64,000 nt of DNA from contig NZ_CP059997.1 in the NCBI RefSeq assembly GCF_018736145.1, positions 7,501,501-7,565,500 on the forward strand, given 5' to 3'. The notes beneath the pieces are model-generated. The model was not told the origin of the DNA. It made no database searches and was given only the letters and a program-made list of their open reading frames with translations. Positions 24,430 through 32,517 of this stretch are shown one piece after another. The position numbers and the translations under genes were made by a program. Origin of the DNA: Amycolatopsis sp. CA-230715. GTDB lineage: Bacteria > Actinomycetota > Actinomycetes > Mycobacteriales > Pseudonocardiaceae. How positions within the stretch are numbered: the stretch's first letter is position 1; each line of letters opens with the position of its first letter.

Positions 24430-27400
24430 GTGAGTGATGGGCTTGCGCGCCCACGGTTCGACCATGTCCGCCATGCGAACGGGGGCTTCGCGGTGACCCT
24501 GACCGCGGACAGCAGTCCCTTCACCTGCGTCGCCGAAGTCACCGTCGCGCCGTCTCCGGCGCCGGTGGCCGATCGCGCGCTGTTCTGGTCCGGTCTCGCC
24601 GCCAGCGAGCGGACCCTGCTCGACGTGCTCGCGGAGACCGCCGCGCGCCATCCCAACGCGGCCGCGCTGGACGCCGGTGGCGTCGCGCTGAGCTACCGCA
24701 AGCTCACCGAGGAGATCGACGTCGTCCGCCACCGCCTCGTCGAGGCCGGGATCGGCGTCGGCGACCGCATCGGCGTGCGCATCTCGTCCGGCACCGCGGA
24801 GCTGTACATCGCGATCCTCGCCGTGCTCTCGGCTGGCGCCGCCTACGTCCCCGTGGACGCCGACGACCCCGACGAGCGCGCCGAGCTGGTGTTCGGCGAG
24901 GCGGGCGTGTCGGCCGTGCTCGGCGACGGCGGCGCGATCACCCCGCGCGCCGAGCCGGGCGGGCGCCGTGGCGCTCCGCTGCCGTCGGACGACGCGTGGA
25001 TCATCTTCACCTCCGGGTCCACCGGCAAGCCGAAGGGCGTCGCGGTCAGCCATGGCAGCGCCGCCGCCTTCGTGGACGCCGAGGCGGGCCTGTTCCTCAC
25101 GGAGGAGCCGATCGGCCCCGGTGACCGCGTGCTCGCCGGGCTGTCGGTCGCCTTCGACGCCTCGTGCGAGGAGATGTGGCTCGCCTGGCGCCACGGCGCG
25201 TGCCTGGTGCCCGCGCCGCGGTCGCTCGTCCGCACCGGCGTCGACCTCGGTCCCTGGCTGGTCGCCCAGCGGATCACCGTGGTGTCCACGGTGCCGACGC
25301 TGGCCGCGCTGTGGCCCGCCGACGCGCTCGAAGACGTCCGCCTGCTGATCTTCGGCGGCGAGGCGTGCCCTCCCGAACTCGCCGAGCGGGTCGCGGTCGA
25401 GGGCCGCGAAGTGTGGAACACCTACGGCCCCACCGAGGCCACCGTCGTCGCCTGCGCCGCGCAGCTGACCGGTGAGGAGCCGGTGCGCATCGGGCTGCCG
25501 CTGTCCGGCTGGCAGCTCGCCGTCGTCGACGAGGACGGCGAGCCGGTCGCCATGGGCTCGTCCGGTGAGCTGGTGATCGGCGGCGTCGGCCTCGCCCGCT
25601 ACCTCGATACCGCGAAGGACGCCGAGAAGTTCGCGCCGCTGCCCTCGCTGGGCTGGCAGCGCGCCTACCGCAGCGGCGACATGGTCCGCGCCGAACCCGA
25701 GGGCCTGCTCTTCCTCGGCCGCGCCGACGAGCAGATCAAGCTCGGCGGCCGGCGCATCGAACTCGGTGAGGTCGACGCCGCGCTGCAGGCGCTGCCCGAC
25801 GTCGTCGGCGCCGCCGCCGCGATCCGCAAGACCAAGGCGGGCAACCAGGTCCTCGTCGGCTACGTGGTGCCGAGGACCGGTACCGAGTTCGACGCCGACG
25901 GAGCGGCCGCGACGCTGCGCGAGCAACTGCCCGCGGCGCTCGTACCGCTGCTCGCGGTGGTCGACGACCTGCCCACCCGCACCTCCGGCAAGGTCGACCG
26001 CGCCGCCCTGCCGTGGCCGCTGGCCGGGGTGGACGCCGCCGCGGGCGGCCTGACCGCCACCGAGGCGTGGCTCGCCGAGGGCTGGGCCGAGATCCTCGGC
26101 GTGCCGGTGAAGAGCCCGAAGGCCGACTTCTTCAGCAACGGCGGCGGCAGCCTCACCGCGGCACAGCTCATCGCGCGCATCCGCGCCCGCCACCCGCAGG
26201 TGTCCGTTTCGGACATCTACGAGCACCCGAAGCTCGGCGCGCTCGCCTCGATGCTGGACGCGCTCGACGGCGCGACCACCCAGCGCCGCGACATCGCGCC
26301 GACCCCGCGCAGGACCGGCATCGTGCAGAGCCTGCTGATGGTGCCGCTGATGACGCTCGTCGGCCTCCGCTGGACGACCGTGCTCGCGGCACTGTCCACT
26401 GTGCTCGCGCTGACCGGGGTTGCTTGGGCCCCTTCGGTTTCCTGGTGGCTGCTCGCGCTGGCCTGGCTCGTGCTGTTCAGCCCGGCCGGCCGGATCGGCA
26501 TCGCGGCCGGTGGCGCGCGGCTCCTGCTGCGCGGGGTGCGGCCAGGTACCTACCGCCGCGGCGGCAGTGTCCACATGCGACTGTGGGCGGCCGAGCAGCT
26601 CGCCGGGTTCAGCGGGGTCGAGGACCTTTCCGGCGCGTCGTGGATGACGCACTACGCCAAGGCGCTCGGCGCGAAGATCGGCAAGGACGTCGACCTGCAC
26701 TCGGCGCCGCCGATCACCGGCATGCTCAAGCTCGGCCGCGGCGCCGCGGTGGAGCCCGAGGTCGACCTGTCCGGCCACTGGGTGGACGGCGACCGCGTGC
26801 ACATCGGCAAGATCAGGATCGGCGCGGACGCGCGGATCGGTTCGCGCAGCACGCTTTTCCCCGGCACGCGGATCGGCAAGGGCGCGGAGATCGCGGCCGG
26901 GTCGACCGTGGTCGGCGCCGTGCCAGCCGGTCAGCGCTGGGCCGGTTCGCCAGCGGCCGTCGAAACGAAGGGCGCGCTGAAGTGGCCGTCGAGCCGCCCG
27001 CCGCGGTCGCGGTTCTGGATCACCGCGTACGGCGTCGCGTCGCTCGTGCTCGGCCTGCTGCCCGCGATCGCCGCGGTGCCAGGGGTGCTCCTCGTCGGGT
27101 TCGCGGTGGCGGGCACCGGCTCGCTCGGTTCCGCGCTCGGCACGGCGTTGCTGCTGACCCCGGCCGCCACGGTCGTGTACTTCGTGACCTACGCGCTGCT
27201 GGTGCTCATCGGCGTGCGCGCGCTCAGCATCGGCATGCAGGAGGGCTACCACCCGGTGCACGGCCGCACCGCATGGCAGGTGTGGGCCACCGAGCGCCTG
27301 ATGGGCATCGCCCGCGACGGCCTGTTCCCGTTGTACGCCAGCCTGTTCACGCCGGTGTGGCTGCGGCTGCTCGGTGCGAAGATCGGCCGTGGCGTCGAGG

Positions 27401-28413
27401 CGTCGACGGTGCTCGCGGTGCCGAAGATGACCCAGGTCGACGACGGCGCGTTCCTCGCGGACGACACCATGGTCGGCACCTACGAACTCGGCCACGGCTG
27501 GCTGCACGTGGCGCCGGCGCGCGTCGGCAAGCAAGCGTTCCTCGGCAACTCGGGGATGACCGCGCCCGGCCGCGCGGTGCCGAAGCGCGGGCTCGTCGGC
27601 GTGCTTTCGTCGACGCCGCGCAAGGCGAAGAAGGGCTCGTCGTACCTCGGTATGCCGCCGCGGCCGCTGCGGCGCGCGGTCGAGCAGTCCGACACCAGCC
27701 GCACCTTCGCGCCGCCGCGCAGGCTGAAGATCGCGCGCGGGCTCGTCGAGCTCTGCCGGATCGTGCCGGTGATGTGCAGCGTGGCGCTCGCGGTGCTCGC
27801 CTTCGCCGCGTTGCAGGCGCTCTACCTCGCGGGCGGGCTGTGGCTGGCCGCGGTGCTCTCCGGTGTCGTGCTGCTGGCCGCGGGTGCCGCGGCCGCGCTG
27901 ACCGCGACCGCGATGAAATGGCTGCTGGTGGGCAAGTTCCGTGAGGTCGAGCATCCACTGTGGAGCTCGTTCGTGTGGCGCAACGAGCTGGCGGACACCT
28001 TCGTCGAGGCGCTCGCGGTGCCGTGGCTGGTCGGCTCCATCGGCGGCACGCCCCTGCTCACCGCGTGGCTCCGGACCATGGGTGTCGAGATCGGACGCGG
28101 CGTGTGGCTCGAGACGTACTGGCTGCCGGAGGCGGACCTGGTGCGGCTCGGCGACGGCGCGACCATCAACCGCGGCTGCGTCGTCCAAACGCACCTGTTC
28201 CACGACCGGATCATGAGCATGAGCGAGGTCACCCTCGCCGAGGGCGCGACGCTCGGTCCGCACGGTATCGTGCTGCCCGGCGCCAGCATCGGCGCGCGCA
28301 CCACGGTCGGCCCCGGTTCGCTGGTGACCAGGGGTGACGCGGTGCCCGCCGATTCCCGCTGGCTCGGCAACCCCATCTCGGCGTGGGCGGCAACCGGAGG
28401 ACGCAGGGCTTGA
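24430..28413 (+). CDS. Pls/PosA-type membrane non-ribosomal peptide synthetase
   Basis: 1327 residues. An adenylation domain (about 55-530) shows FTSGSTGKPKG (about 193-203), NTYGPTEATV, YRSGDMVR, GRADEQIKLGGRRIE and the A10 Lys in PTRTSGKVDR; a thiolation domain follows with Ser in FFSNGGGSLTAAQ (near 575). Then come hydrophobic blocks (about 625-690, 850-935, 1105-1165) alternating with three left-handed beta-helix/acyltransferase-like domains. This A-T-membrane architecture and length match poly-epsilon-lysine synthetase and polyornithine synthetase, which string one amino acid into a 25-35-mer-type homopolymer without a condensation or thioesterase domain. The start is uncertain: GTG 24430 or GTG 24493, which has a G-rich site. 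Substrate not predicted. Coupled to an M1 peptidase. Confidence 0.88.
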   Translation: MSDGLARPRFDHVRHANGGFAVTLTADSSPFTCVAEVTVAPSPAPVADRALFWSGLAASERTLLDVLAETAARHPNAAALDAGGVALSYRKLTEEIDVVRHRLVEAGIGVGDRIGVRISSGTAELYIAILAVLSAGAAYVPVDADDPDERAELVFGEAGVSAVLGDGGAITPRAEPGGRRGAPLPSDDAWIIFTSGSTGKPKGVAVSHGSAAAFVDAEAGLFLTEEPIGPGDRVLAGLSVAFDASCEEMWLAWRHGACLVPAPRSLVRTGVDLGPWLVAQRITVVSTVPTLAALWPADALEDVRLLIFGGEACPPELAERVAVEGREVWNTYGPTEATVVACAAQLTGEEPVRIGLPLSGWQLAVVDEDGEPVAMGSSGELVIGGVGLARYLDTAKDAEKFAPLPSLGWQRAYRSGDMVRAEPEGLLFLGRADEQIKLGGRRIELGEVDAALQALPDVVGAAAAIRKTKAGNQVLVGYVVPRTGTEFDADGAAATLREQLPAALVPLLAVVDDLPTRTSGKVDRAALPWPLAGVDAAAGGLTATEAWLAEGWAEILGVPVKSPKADFFSNGGGSLTAAQLIARIRARHPQVSVSDIYEHPKLGALASMLDALDGATTQRRDIAPTPRRTGIVQSLLMVPLMTLVGLRWTTVLAALSTVLALTGVAWAPSVSWWLLALAWLVLFSPAGRIGIAAGGARLLLRGVRPGTYRRGGSVHMRLWAAEQLAGFSGVEDLSGASWMTHYAKALGAKIGKDVDLHSAPPITGMLKLGRGAAVEPEVDLSGHWVDGDRVHIGKIRIGADARIGSRSTLFPGTRIGKGAEIAAGSTVVGAVPAGQRWAGSPAAVETKGALKWPSSRPPRSRFWITAYGVASLVLGLLPAIAAVPGVLLVGFAVAGTGSLGSALGTALLLTPAATVVYFVTYALLVLIGVRALSIGMQEGYHPVHGRTAWQVWATERLMGIARDGLFPLYASLFTPVWLRLLGAKIGRGVEASTVLAVPKMTQVDDGAFLADDTMVGTYELGHGWLHVAPARVGKQAFLGNSGMTAPGRAVPKRGLVGVLSSTPRKAKKGSSYLGMPPRPLRRAVEQSDTSRTFAPPRRLKIARGLVELCRIVPVMCSVALAVLAFAALQALYLAGGLWLAAVLSGVVLLAAGAAAALTATAMKWLLVGKFREVEHPLWSSFVWRNELADTFVEALAVPWLVGSIGGTPLLTAWLRTMGVEIGRGVWLETYWLPEADLVRLGDGATINRGCVVQTHLFHDRIMSMSEVTLAEGATLGPHGIVLPGASIGARTTVGPGSLVTRGDAVPADSRWLGNPISAWAATGGRRA

Positions 28414-29735
28414 ACAAGGTATCGCCACCCGCACCGGGCGCGTCCGGGTCGGGTGACTCGTACCTGCCATCGCACGGCAACTCCGGCTACCGGGTCCGGC
28501 ACTACGACCTGGAACTGGACTACCGGATCGTGTCGAACCGGCTGTCCGCGCAGGCGAGGATCACCGCGGTGGCCACGCAGGCGCTGTCGAGGCTGAGCCT
28601 CGATCTCGCCGGATTCCGGGTGAGCAGGGTGCAGGTCGACGGCCGCGCCGCGCGGTTCACCCGCGGTGTCGACAAGCTGCACGTCAAACCGGCGAAGTCG
28701 CTGCCAGCGGGCGCGGAGTTCACGGTAGAGGTCCGCTACGTCGGCAACCCGAGCCCGATCTCGGGGGAGTGGGGCGAGATCGGCTGGGACGAGCTGACCG
28801 ACGGCGCGCTGGTGGCGAGCCAGCCGGTCGGCGCGCCGTCGTGGTTCCCGTGCAACGACCACCCGGCGGACAAGGCGTCCTACCGCGTCGCGATCACCAC
28901 GTCGTCGCCGTACACGGTGCTGGTGACCGGGAACCTGGTGGCGCAGCGCCGTTCGGCGAGCACCACGACCTGGGTGTTCGACCGCCCCGAGCCGACCTCG
29001 ACCTATCTCATGGGTGTCCACATCGGACGGTACGAGGAGGTGGACCTCGGCGGCGGCCGGTTCCCGCAGCGCGCCGCGGTGCCCGCGCGGCTGCGAAGGC
29101 CGTTCTCGCGCGATTTCGGGCGCCACGCCCAGATGATGGACGTGCTGGAAGGCCACTTCGGACCGTACCCGTTCGGCGAATACGTCGTGGTGGTCACCGA
29201 CGACCCGCTCGACGAGCCGATCGAGGCGCAGGGCCTGTCGGTGTTCGGCGCGAACCTGATCGACGGCAGGCGCACCCACGAGCGGCTCGTCGTGCACGAA
29301 CTGGCGCACCAGTGGTTCGGCAACAGCCTGTCGGTCGCGGACTGGCGGCACATCTGGCTCAACGAAGGCTTCGCGACCTACGCTGAATGGCTGTGGTCGG
29401 AGGCCTCCGGCGAGGTCACCGCCGCGGGGATGGCCCGCCAGTGGTACGGCCGCATGGCTGGTTTGCCCGCCGATCTGAAGGTCGCCGACCCCGGCGTGGA
29501 CCGGATGTTCGACGAACGGGTCTACAAGCGCGGCGCGCTGACCTTGCACGCACTGCGCACCCGGATCGGGGACGAACGGTTCTTCGCGCTGCTGCGGGCA
29601 TGGGCGCTCGAACACCGGCACGGCACGGTGACCACGGACCAGTTCACCGCCTTGGCGGAACAGGCCTCCGGCGAATCCCTGGCCGACCTCTTCACCCCGT
29701 GGCTGTTCGACACGACGCTCCCGCCGCTGCCCTGA
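28410..29735 (+). CDS. M1-family zinc metallopeptidase (aminopeptidase-like)
   Basis: About 441 residues from TTG 28410, which overlaps the synthetase stop (TTGA) and has GGAGG about 10 bases upstream. An N-terminal beta-sandwich (about 25-205) precedes the catalytic domain with HELAHQWFGN (296-305) and the third zinc ligand in LNEGF (E319). The exopeptidase GxMEN motif is replaced by IEAQGLSVFG, as in other short actinobacterial M1 proteins; the C-terminal HEAT domain of large aminopeptidase N is absent. No signal peptide is seen, so it is probably cytoplasmic. Coupling to the synthetase suggests it trims, degrades or protects against the poly-amino-acid product. Confidence 0.88.
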   Translation: MNKVSPPAPGASGSGDSYLPSHGNSGYRVRHYDLELDYRIVSNRLSAQARITAVATQALSRLSLDLAGFRVSRVQVDGRAARFTRGVDKLHVKPAKSLPAGAEFTVEVRYVGNPSPISGEWGEIGWDELTDGALVASQPVGAPSWFPCNDHPADKASYRVAITTSSPYTVLVTGNLVAQRRSASTTTWVFDRPEPTSTYLMGVHIGRYEEVDLGGGRFPQRAAVPARLRRPFSRDFGRHAQMMDVLEGHFGPYPFGEYVVVVTDDPLDEPIEAQGLSVFGANLIDGRRTHERLVVHELAHQWFGNSLSVADWRHIWLNEGFATYAEWLWSEASGEVTAAGMARQWYGRMAGLPADLKVADPGVDRMFDERVYKRGALTLHALRTRIGDERFFALLRAWALEHRHGTVTTDQFTALAEQASGESLADLFTPWLFDTTLPPLP

Positions 29736-29780
29736 CCCTTCGTCGCTTCGGAGACGCTCCGCTGACGCTTCGCCGCGATG

Positions 29781-29980
29781 CCCCGAAGGCCACCTTCGGG
29801 GACCTAGACGCCACAGATGTTCCCCTCGTGGCGGAGTGCCGCACGGTGGTCGTATTGCGAGGGCCGAGTTCGTGACGCTCAAGTCCCCGAGGGTGGCCTT
29901 CGGGGCACGCGCGTCGCGGTGGTCGACCGTGCGAGGGGTGAATTTGTGGCGTCCAGTGCCCCGAAGCCACCTTCGGGGCA
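29781..29980. repeat. Three CCCCGAAGG-type palindromes between M1 peptidase and GH95-like genes
   Basis: CCCCGAAGG-CCA-CCTTCGGGG (29781-29801), CCCCGAGGG-TGG-CCTTCGGGG (29885-29905) and TGCCCCGAAG-CCAC-CTTCGGGGCA (29957-29980). The last two have the conserved 5' extension starting GCGAGGG (29857 and 29931) and reading GTGACGCT or GTGGCGTC about 15-20 bases later. They fill most of the 452-bp non-coding gap 29736-30187. Confidence 0.85.
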
Positions 29981-30073
29981 GGTGATCTCGCCGGAATCAT
30001 CGCGACCTATGCACGCCACCATGGCCTCCATGGCAATCGCCTTGCGACTTCCCGATGACCGGCACAATCCGCC

Positions 30074-30088
30074 ATACATCGGATGTAT
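30074..30088. promoter_or_regulatory. 15-bp palindrome upstream of the GH95-like pair
   Basis: ATACATC-G-GATGTAT is a perfect 7-1-7 palindrome about 100 bp before the first GH95-like start, in an A/T-richer stretch. Likely operator; the form resembles GntR-type sites, but no cognate regulator adjoins. Confidence 0.5.
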
Positions 30089-30187
30089 ATCCAGGCGAAC
30101 TATGGTCAAAATGGGGCTGTGTCTGTAAACATGCTCGTCGCCGATCCAATGATGGAGCGGAAACGTAGTATGACTGCGGAGGCGGCG

Positions 30188-32503
30188 ATGGCGGAGCTTT
30201 CCCGGCGTGTGATCCTCAGAGGTGCCTCCGCGGCGGCGGGTGCGGCCGCTCTCGGTGGCCTCTGGGCCGCCCCTTCCGCGGTGGCCTCGCCCGAGGCCGA
30301 TCTCGCGCGGGGCGGGCCGCACCGGGGGATCGTGGACGACGCGCGCATGCTGTGGAAGCGCTTGCCCGACAGCTGGCAGAACGCCCCGTTCCTGGCCAAC
30401 GGCTACCTCGGTGTCCACGTGTACCGCGGCGCGACGCCGCAGGCGCTGACGTTCATGCTCAACCACACGCAGGTGCAGGACCAGCGCGTGCAGTGGGAGG
30501 CGGCGATCGGGTTGTCGCGGCTGCCGATCGGCTCGCTCGCGCTCACCTTCGCCGGTGCGGTCACCGCGGTCGACTGGCGGCTGGACCTGTGGAACGCGGA
30601 ACTGTCCGGCACGATCACCACCACGCGGGGCAGCGTCGCGTTTTCCGCGCTCGTGCACAACGACAGCGGCGTCCTGCTGGTCTCGCTCGAACCGAGCGCG
30701 GGGGAGTCCGCGGCGAGCTGGTCCTTCGACCCGCTGCCGTCGTCGACCACGCGCAGCCAGCGCAGGCCACCCGACTACGTGGGCAACCCGGCGCCGAAGA
30801 TCGCCGAAGCGGGTGGCGTCGGCTACGCGGAACAGCCGATGCTCGCCGGCGGCGGGTACACCACGGCGTGGTCGGAACGCCGCGTCGGCAGCAGGCGGCT
30901 GCTCGCGGCGACGATCGCCTACCGGTTCCCGGAAAAGACCTCCACCGCCGAGGCCGTTCGCGCGGTCCGCCGAGCGCTCGCAAGCGATCCCGACCACCTC
31001 GTCGCGGCTCACCGCCGTTGGTGGAACGTGTTCTACCAACGCAGCCTGGTGTCCGTTCCGGACAAGTGGGTGCAGCGGTTCTACTGGATCCAGCTCTACA
31101 AGATCGCCTCGTCGACGCGCGCGGACGGGCCGGTGGTGTCCGAATGGGGCCCGTGGTTCCCCGAGTTCGGCAACAACTGGACCGCGGTGTGGTGGAACCT
31201 GAACGTGCAGGTGGCCTACCCGGTGATCAACGCGTCGAACCACCCCGAACTCGACGCGGTCACCGAAACCTTCCGCCGCGATCACGAAAACCTCGCGCTC
31301 TCGGTGCCACCGTCCTATCGCGACGGTGAGACGTACGCGCTTTCGCACCCGGGGGACTGGCGGCTGAGGCCGGGCGGCACGAGGACGGTTGGCGTACCCG
31401 GCACGGCGAGCAAGACCGACCAGACCGGGAACCTGATCTGGGGCCTGCACAACGTGTGGCTGTCCTATCGGCACAGCATGGACGATCACGTGCTCCGCGA
31501 CGTGCTGTTCCCGGTGCTGGCGAAGGCGGTCAACTTCTACCGGCACTTCCTGGCCGAGGGCACCGACGGCCGCCTGCACCTGCCGCTCACCAGGTCGCCG
31601 GAGTACGCGGACGCCCCCGACTGCACCTACGACCTATCGCTGATCCGCTGGGCCTGCGCCACCCTCGTCGATTCGGCGCGACGGCTGCGGATCCTCGATC
31701 CGAGGGTCCGGATGTGGCAGGACATCGCGGCGAGGCTGGTGCCGTACCACGAAAACTCCGACGGCGTGCTCATCGGCGACGGAGTCCCGCTCGCCGAGTC
31801 GCACCGGCACTACTCCCACCTGCTCTGGCTGTACCCGTTGCGGGAGAAGCGATGGGACGTTCCCGGTGACCGGGACATCATGCGCCGTAGCTTCGCGCAC
31901 TGGACGAGCATGCAGACGGCGTGGCACGGCTACAGCTACGCGACGGCGTCGTCGATGTCTTCGGTGATGGGTGACCCCGAAGAAGCGTTGCGGTACCTGC
32001 GTTTCTTCCTCGACGGCAACATCGTCGCGGATACTCAGCTGACGCCCAACACGATGTACCGCGAAGGGAAGAACTTCGCGATCGAAAGCCCGCTCACCGC
32101 CGCGCAGTCCGTTGTGGACATGCTCGTGCAGGGGTCCGGTGGCGTGCTCAGGGTGTTCCCGGCGGTGTCGAAGACCTGGCGCGACGCGTCCATCTCGGGG
32201 CTGCGCGCGGAAGGGGCCTTCACCGTGGACGCGTCCAGAAGGGACGGTGTGACCGAATGGGTCAGGGTGCGCAGCGACGCGGGTGAGCCGCTGGCGCTCG
32301 CGCACGGCGTGCCGGGACCGATCGACGTCCGCGATGACTGGGGTTTCCCGGTGCGGTGGCGCGAAGTCGGACCCGGCGTGATCTCGGTGCCGTGCCGGCG
32401 CGGCCGTTCCGTCGTGGTGGCGAGGCGCGGGCACCGGCCCGATTGCGGGGCACGCGACGTGCCCGCCAACGAGAACGCCCCGGCGTGGGGCCTGCCCGGC
32501 TGA
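30188..32503 (+). CDS. Tat-exported GH95-like glycoside hydrolase, copy 1
   Basis: 771 residues from ATG 30188, chosen because GGAGG (30178-30182) is ideally spaced and it yields a clean Tat signal (MAELSRRVILRGASAAAGAA); earlier ATGs at 30083-30170 lack this. N-terminal beta-domain: FLANGYLGVHVYRG, NHTQVQDQR, DLWNAELSGTI. An (alpha/alpha)6 domain follows (FYWIQLYKIASSTR, WWNLNVQVAYPV, ESHRHYSHLLWLYPL, TMYREG, IESPLTAAQSVVDMLVQ) and a C-terminal beta-domain (GVLRVFPAVSKTWRDASISGLRAEGAF). This is the GH95 layout (alpha-fucosidase/galactosidase family), but catalytic residues could not be aligned with certainty. The next gene is a paralogue. Confidence 0.78.
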   Translation: MAELSRRVILRGASAAAGAAALGGLWAAPSAVASPEADLARGGPHRGIVDDARMLWKRLPDSWQNAPFLANGYLGVHVYRGATPQALTFMLNHTQVQDQRVQWEAAIGLSRLPIGSLALTFAGAVTAVDWRLDLWNAELSGTITTTRGSVAFSALVHNDSGVLLVSLEPSAGESAASWSFDPLPSSTTRSQRRPPDYVGNPAPKIAEAGGVGYAEQPMLAGGGYTTAWSERRVGSRRLLAATIAYRFPEKTSTAEAVRAVRRALASDPDHLVAAHRRWWNVFYQRSLVSVPDKWVQRFYWIQLYKIASSTRADGPVVSEWGPWFPEFGNNWTAVWWNLNVQVAYPVINASNHPELDAVTETFRRDHENLALSVPPSYRDGETYALSHPGDWRLRPGGTRTVGVPGTASKTDQTGNLIWGLHNVWLSYRHSMDDHVLRDVLFPVLAKAVNFYRHFLAEGTDGRLHLPLTRSPEYADAPDCTYDLSLIRWACATLVDSARRLRILDPRVRMWQDIAARLVPYHENSDGVLIGDGVPLAESHRHYSHLLWLYPLREKRWDVPGDRDIMRRSFAHWTSMQTAWHGYSYATASSMSSVMGDPEEALRYLRFFLDGNIVADTQLTPNTMYREGKNFAIESPLTAAQSVVDMLVQGSGGVLRVFPAVSKTWRDASISGLRAEGAFTVDASRRDGVTEWVRVRSDAGEPLALAHGVPGPIDVRDDWGFPVRWREVGPGVISVPCRRGRSVVVARRGHRPDCGARDVPANENAPAWGLPG

Positions 32504-32517
32504 ATCGGAGGAGCACG

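Noticed and set aside
24391..28470. A very long leftward open frame (over 1300 codons) opposite the peptide synthetase
   Set aside because: It mirrors the third-position GC bias of the real gene, is rich in Arg/Gly/His, shows no domain and has no ribosome site.
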